Part shown: one piece after another, positions 61,996-64,000 of the stretch | How positions within the stretch are numbered: the stretch's first letter is position 1 | How the letters are laid out: every line of letters begins with the position of its first letter | Assembly: GCA_946402275.1 (NCBI GenBank) | Contig: CAMIVY010000010.1 | Location: 32,482 to 96,481, forward strand | Direction: 5' to 3' | DNA length: 64,000 nt | DNA from: an uncultured Prevotella sp. | GTDB taxonomy: Bacteria > Bacteroidota > Bacteroidia > Bacteroidales > Bacteroidaceae | Made by a program: the position numbers and the translations under genes | Notes under the pieces: model-generated | Database searches by the model: none | Seen by the model: the letters and a program-made list of their open reading frames with translations, nothing else | Told to the model about the DNA's origin: nothing

Positions 61996-62706
61996 CTATG
62001 GCTGTAGGGTGAAACCGAAGACCAGGTAGGCTTTCTGCGAACAGGGATTGGCTGTCAGCTGTCCGAAGATGGGGATGGAGAAGGTGTCGGTGATCTTGAT
62101 GCCCTTCGTTGCCCGCAGCGACAGGTTGGTGACGGCGAATCCGCTCGTGCCATACTGTGGTGACTCAAAGGGTACGGCAGCGGCTGTTGCTTTCCAATCT
62201 ACGGTAGCCAACTGGAAGGGGACGCTTGCCTCAAAATAGCTGCTGTAGTCCCGCTTGCCATTCTCCTTGTAGTCGTTGCCGGCAAAGTTGGTGTACCACT
62301 GTAGTGAGGCAAATCCAAAGTCATAGCCGATGTTACCCTCGAAGACGTGGTTCGTGCTGTGGGCGTTGTACTTGAAGTATCGCCCGTCGGGGTCGCCTCC
62401 GCTGGCCATTTCGCTGAACCAATAATCGGTGATGCCGAAGTGTAGTCCGCCAATGGAGTAGGCGAGTGTCAGGTCGAACTCCTTCACGTCATCCTTATTG
62501 GACAGTCCGTAGCTGCCCCATGCCGTCAGCGACAAGCCTTTATAGCCTACACCAAGGGTTGGCTGCACGGCGACATCGGCAAGTTTCAGACCACGCCAGA
62601 TATACTCGTTTACGAAATCTCCACAAATCGTAGTTTCTACTTTCTCCTGAGCAAGGGTGGTGCTGCTTAGCACCAGACCCATTGCAAATAATACAATCTT
62701 TTTCAT
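61996..62706 (-). CDS. TorF-family-like outer-membrane beta-barrel
   Basis: 236 residues with signal peptide (MKKIVLFAMGLVLSSTTLAQ). The N-terminal DFVNEYIWRGLKLADVAVQPTL matches the start of TorF/CHP02001-type porins, and strands alternate to a C-terminal aromatic GFTLQP. Placed 36 bp after an ammonium transporter gene on the same strand, an association I recall for such barrels in Bacteroidota, so a role in nitrogen-compound uptake is plausible. Confidence 0.72.
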   Translation of the reverse strand: MKKIVLFAMGLVLSSTTLAQEKVETTICGDFVNEYIWRGLKLADVAVQPTLGVGYKGLSLTAWGSYGLSNKDDVKEFDLTLAYSIGGLHFGITDYWFSEMASGGDPDGRYFKYNAHSTNHVFEGNIGYDFGFASLQWYTNFAGNDYKENGKRDYSSYFEASVPFQLATVDWKATAAAVPFESPQYGTSGFAVTNLSLRATKGIKITDTFSIPIFGQLTANPCSQKAYLVFGFTLQP

Positions 62707-62742
62707 ACCTTTTTACTTACTTCTTACATCATCCATCTTCCA

Positions 62743-63999
62743 TCAGTTATAGCACGTCTCTCCATGCTCGTAGATGTCAAGTCCCTCGTCCTCGATGCGC
62801 TTGTCAACACGCAGTCCATGCAGCTTCTTGATGCCATAGAAAAGGACGAAGCCACAGGCTGCTGCCCATAGGTCGATGACGAGGATGCCGAAGCACTGGG
62901 CACCGAAGAATCCCCAGCCGTGACCGTATAGGGCCCCGTTCGATGTGGATAGCAGGCCGGTCATCAGGGTGCCGAGGATGCCGCATACACCGTGTACGGA
63001 ACTGGCACCCACGGGGTCGTCGATGTGCAAACGATGGTCGATGAAGTCGATGGCGAAAACCAGGACGGTTCCACACGCCAGTCCGATGACGACGGCACCG
63101 ATGGGCGATACGATGTCACACCCTGCCGTGATGCCTACCAGTCCTGCCAGCACACCGTTGAGCGTCAGTGACAGCGATGGCTTGCCGTACTTCAGCCACG
63201 TAATGAACATGGTGGCCACACCGCCGGCGGTGGCTGCGAGGTTGGTGGTGAGGAACACATGGCTGATGGCGATGCGGTTTACCTCGCCCGAGGCTGCCAG
63301 CTGCGAGCCTGGGTTGAATCCGAACCATCCCAGCCAGAGGATGAACACGCCCAGGGCTGCCATGGTCAGGTTGTGGCCGGGAATGGCGCGGCTCTTGCCG
63401 TCCTTGCCATACTTGCCCAGACGGGGACCTAATGCCATGGCACCGATGATGGCCAGCACGCCGCCTACGCTATGCACGATGGCAGAGCCTGCAAAGTCGT
63501 GGAACACGTCGCCGAAGGTGGTCATCATAAATGAGTCGGCAGCATCGTTGCAGAGCCATCCGCCGCCCCACGTCCAGTGACCCTCGACGGGGTAGATGAA
63601 CAGGGAGATGAAGGCCGAATAGATGAGATACATCGAGAACTTGGTGCGCTCGGCCATGGCACCGCTGACGATGGTGGCGGAGGTGGCACAGAACACGGTC
63701 TCGAAAATCAGGAAGCCCTCGACGGGCAGGTCGCTCTTGTAGAATGAGAGGTCGCCCCAGTTGGGCATACCGATGAATCCTCCGAGCGTGTCGGCGCCGA
63801 ACATGAATCCGAAGCCGAGGAAGAAGAACAGCAGTGAGCCGAACATGAAATCGACGAAGTTCTTCATCAGGATGTTCGCCGTGTTCTTGCTACGCGTAAA
63901 ACCCGCCTCACACAGCGCAAAGCCGGGCTGCATCCAGAAAACCAGCATGGCTGCCAATAGCATCCATACGGTATCGAGTGATAATCCTATTTCGTTCAT
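62743..63999 (-). CDS. amtB: Ammonium transporter
   Basis: Inner-membrane ammonium channel of 418 residues with 11 expected helices. Marks: N-terminal QPGFALCEAGFTRSKNTANI, the family signature DFAGSAIVHSVGG with the first pore His, and DDPVGASSVHGVCGILGTL with the second. No GlnK gene follows; the barrel gene does. The start codon at 63999 is one base from the window end, so the promoter is not visible. Confidence 0.95.
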   Translation of the reverse strand: MNEIGLSLDTVWMLLAAMLVFWMQPGFALCEAGFTRSKNTANILMKNFVDFMFGSLLFFFLGFGFMFGADTLGGFIGMPNWGDLSFYKSDLPVEGFLIFETVFCATSATIVSGAMAERTKFSMYLIYSAFISLFIYPVEGHWTWGGGWLCNDAADSFMMTTFGDVFHDFAGSAIVHSVGGVLAIIGAMALGPRLGKYGKDGKSRAIPGHNLTMAALGVFILWLGWFGFNPGSQLAASGEVNRIAISHVFLTTNLAATAGGVATMFITWLKYGKPSLSLTLNGVLAGLVGITAGCDIVSPIGAVVIGLACGTVLVFAIDFIDHRLHIDDPVGASSVHGVCGILGTLMTGLLSTSNGALYGHGWGFFGAQCFGILVIDLWAAACGFVLFYGIKKLHGLRVDKRIEDEGLDIYEHGETCYN

Positions 64000-64000
64000 A

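Overview
The window looks like a chromosomal segment of a gut or rumen Bacteroidota, most likely a Prevotella/Segatella-type member of the Prevotellaceae. The support is three SusC/SusD pairs, promoters of the TTTG-N18-20-TAnnTTTG type with no clear Shine-Dalgarno, a hybrid two-component regulator, a SusR-like (DUF6377) regulator, secreted proteins with Prevotella-like C-terminal sorting tails, and a DUF6078-type protein. No rRNA, tRNA, CRISPR or transposase gene was seen.

Layout. (1) 2-8154: end of a fructan-type polysaccharide utilisation locus (PUL A): 5'-truncated SusC, SusD, a DUF4960-like surface lipoprotein, a divergent GH32-like lipoprotein, a terminator, and a small secreted protein. 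(2) 8246-10600: a minus-strand VapE-like P-loop ATPase with a DUF6078 protein, surrounded by four short-repeat arrays. (3) 10694-17047: a type III restriction-modification operon (mod-res). (4) 17124-33290: fructan PUL B: a hybrid regulator that lacks its kinase ATPase domain, SusC, SusD, a DUF4960-like lipoprotein, two GH32 enzymes, an MFS sugar importer, fructokinase and an outer-membrane barrel. (5) 33420-46052: a beta-glucan PUL: SusC, SusD, a lipoprotein with three CBM-like modules, GH16, GH3 and a SusR-like regulator. (6) 46057-49725: minus-strand pyrG-asnB operon, both genes carrying extra in-frame repeat-derived segments. (7) 50225-60031: one giant secreted multidomain protein of 3268 residues. 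(8) 60227-63999: a hypothetical fragment, a HigBA toxin-antitoxin pair, a TorF-like barrel and an ammonium transporter.

How it fits together. In PUL B, surface GH32 and glycan-binding lipoproteins would cut and hold fructan, SusC/D would import oligosaccharides, the periplasmic GH32 would release fructose, the hybrid regulator would sense it, and the MFS importer plus fructokinase would take it into glycolysis. PUL A is a paralogous copy of the same outer-membrane part. The beta-glucan PUL works the same way with GH16 (endo) and GH3 (exo). The defence-type genes of 8.2-17 kb sit between the two fructan blocks.

The strongest unexplained signals are: repeat families that recur both between genes and inside coding sequence, where they form signal-peptide cores, internal loops and a C-terminus (heptanucleotide arrays, and a GC-rich palindrome in pyrG and asnB); three to four different short-repeat arrays around the VapE-like gene; and the hybrid regulator without a HATPase domain.
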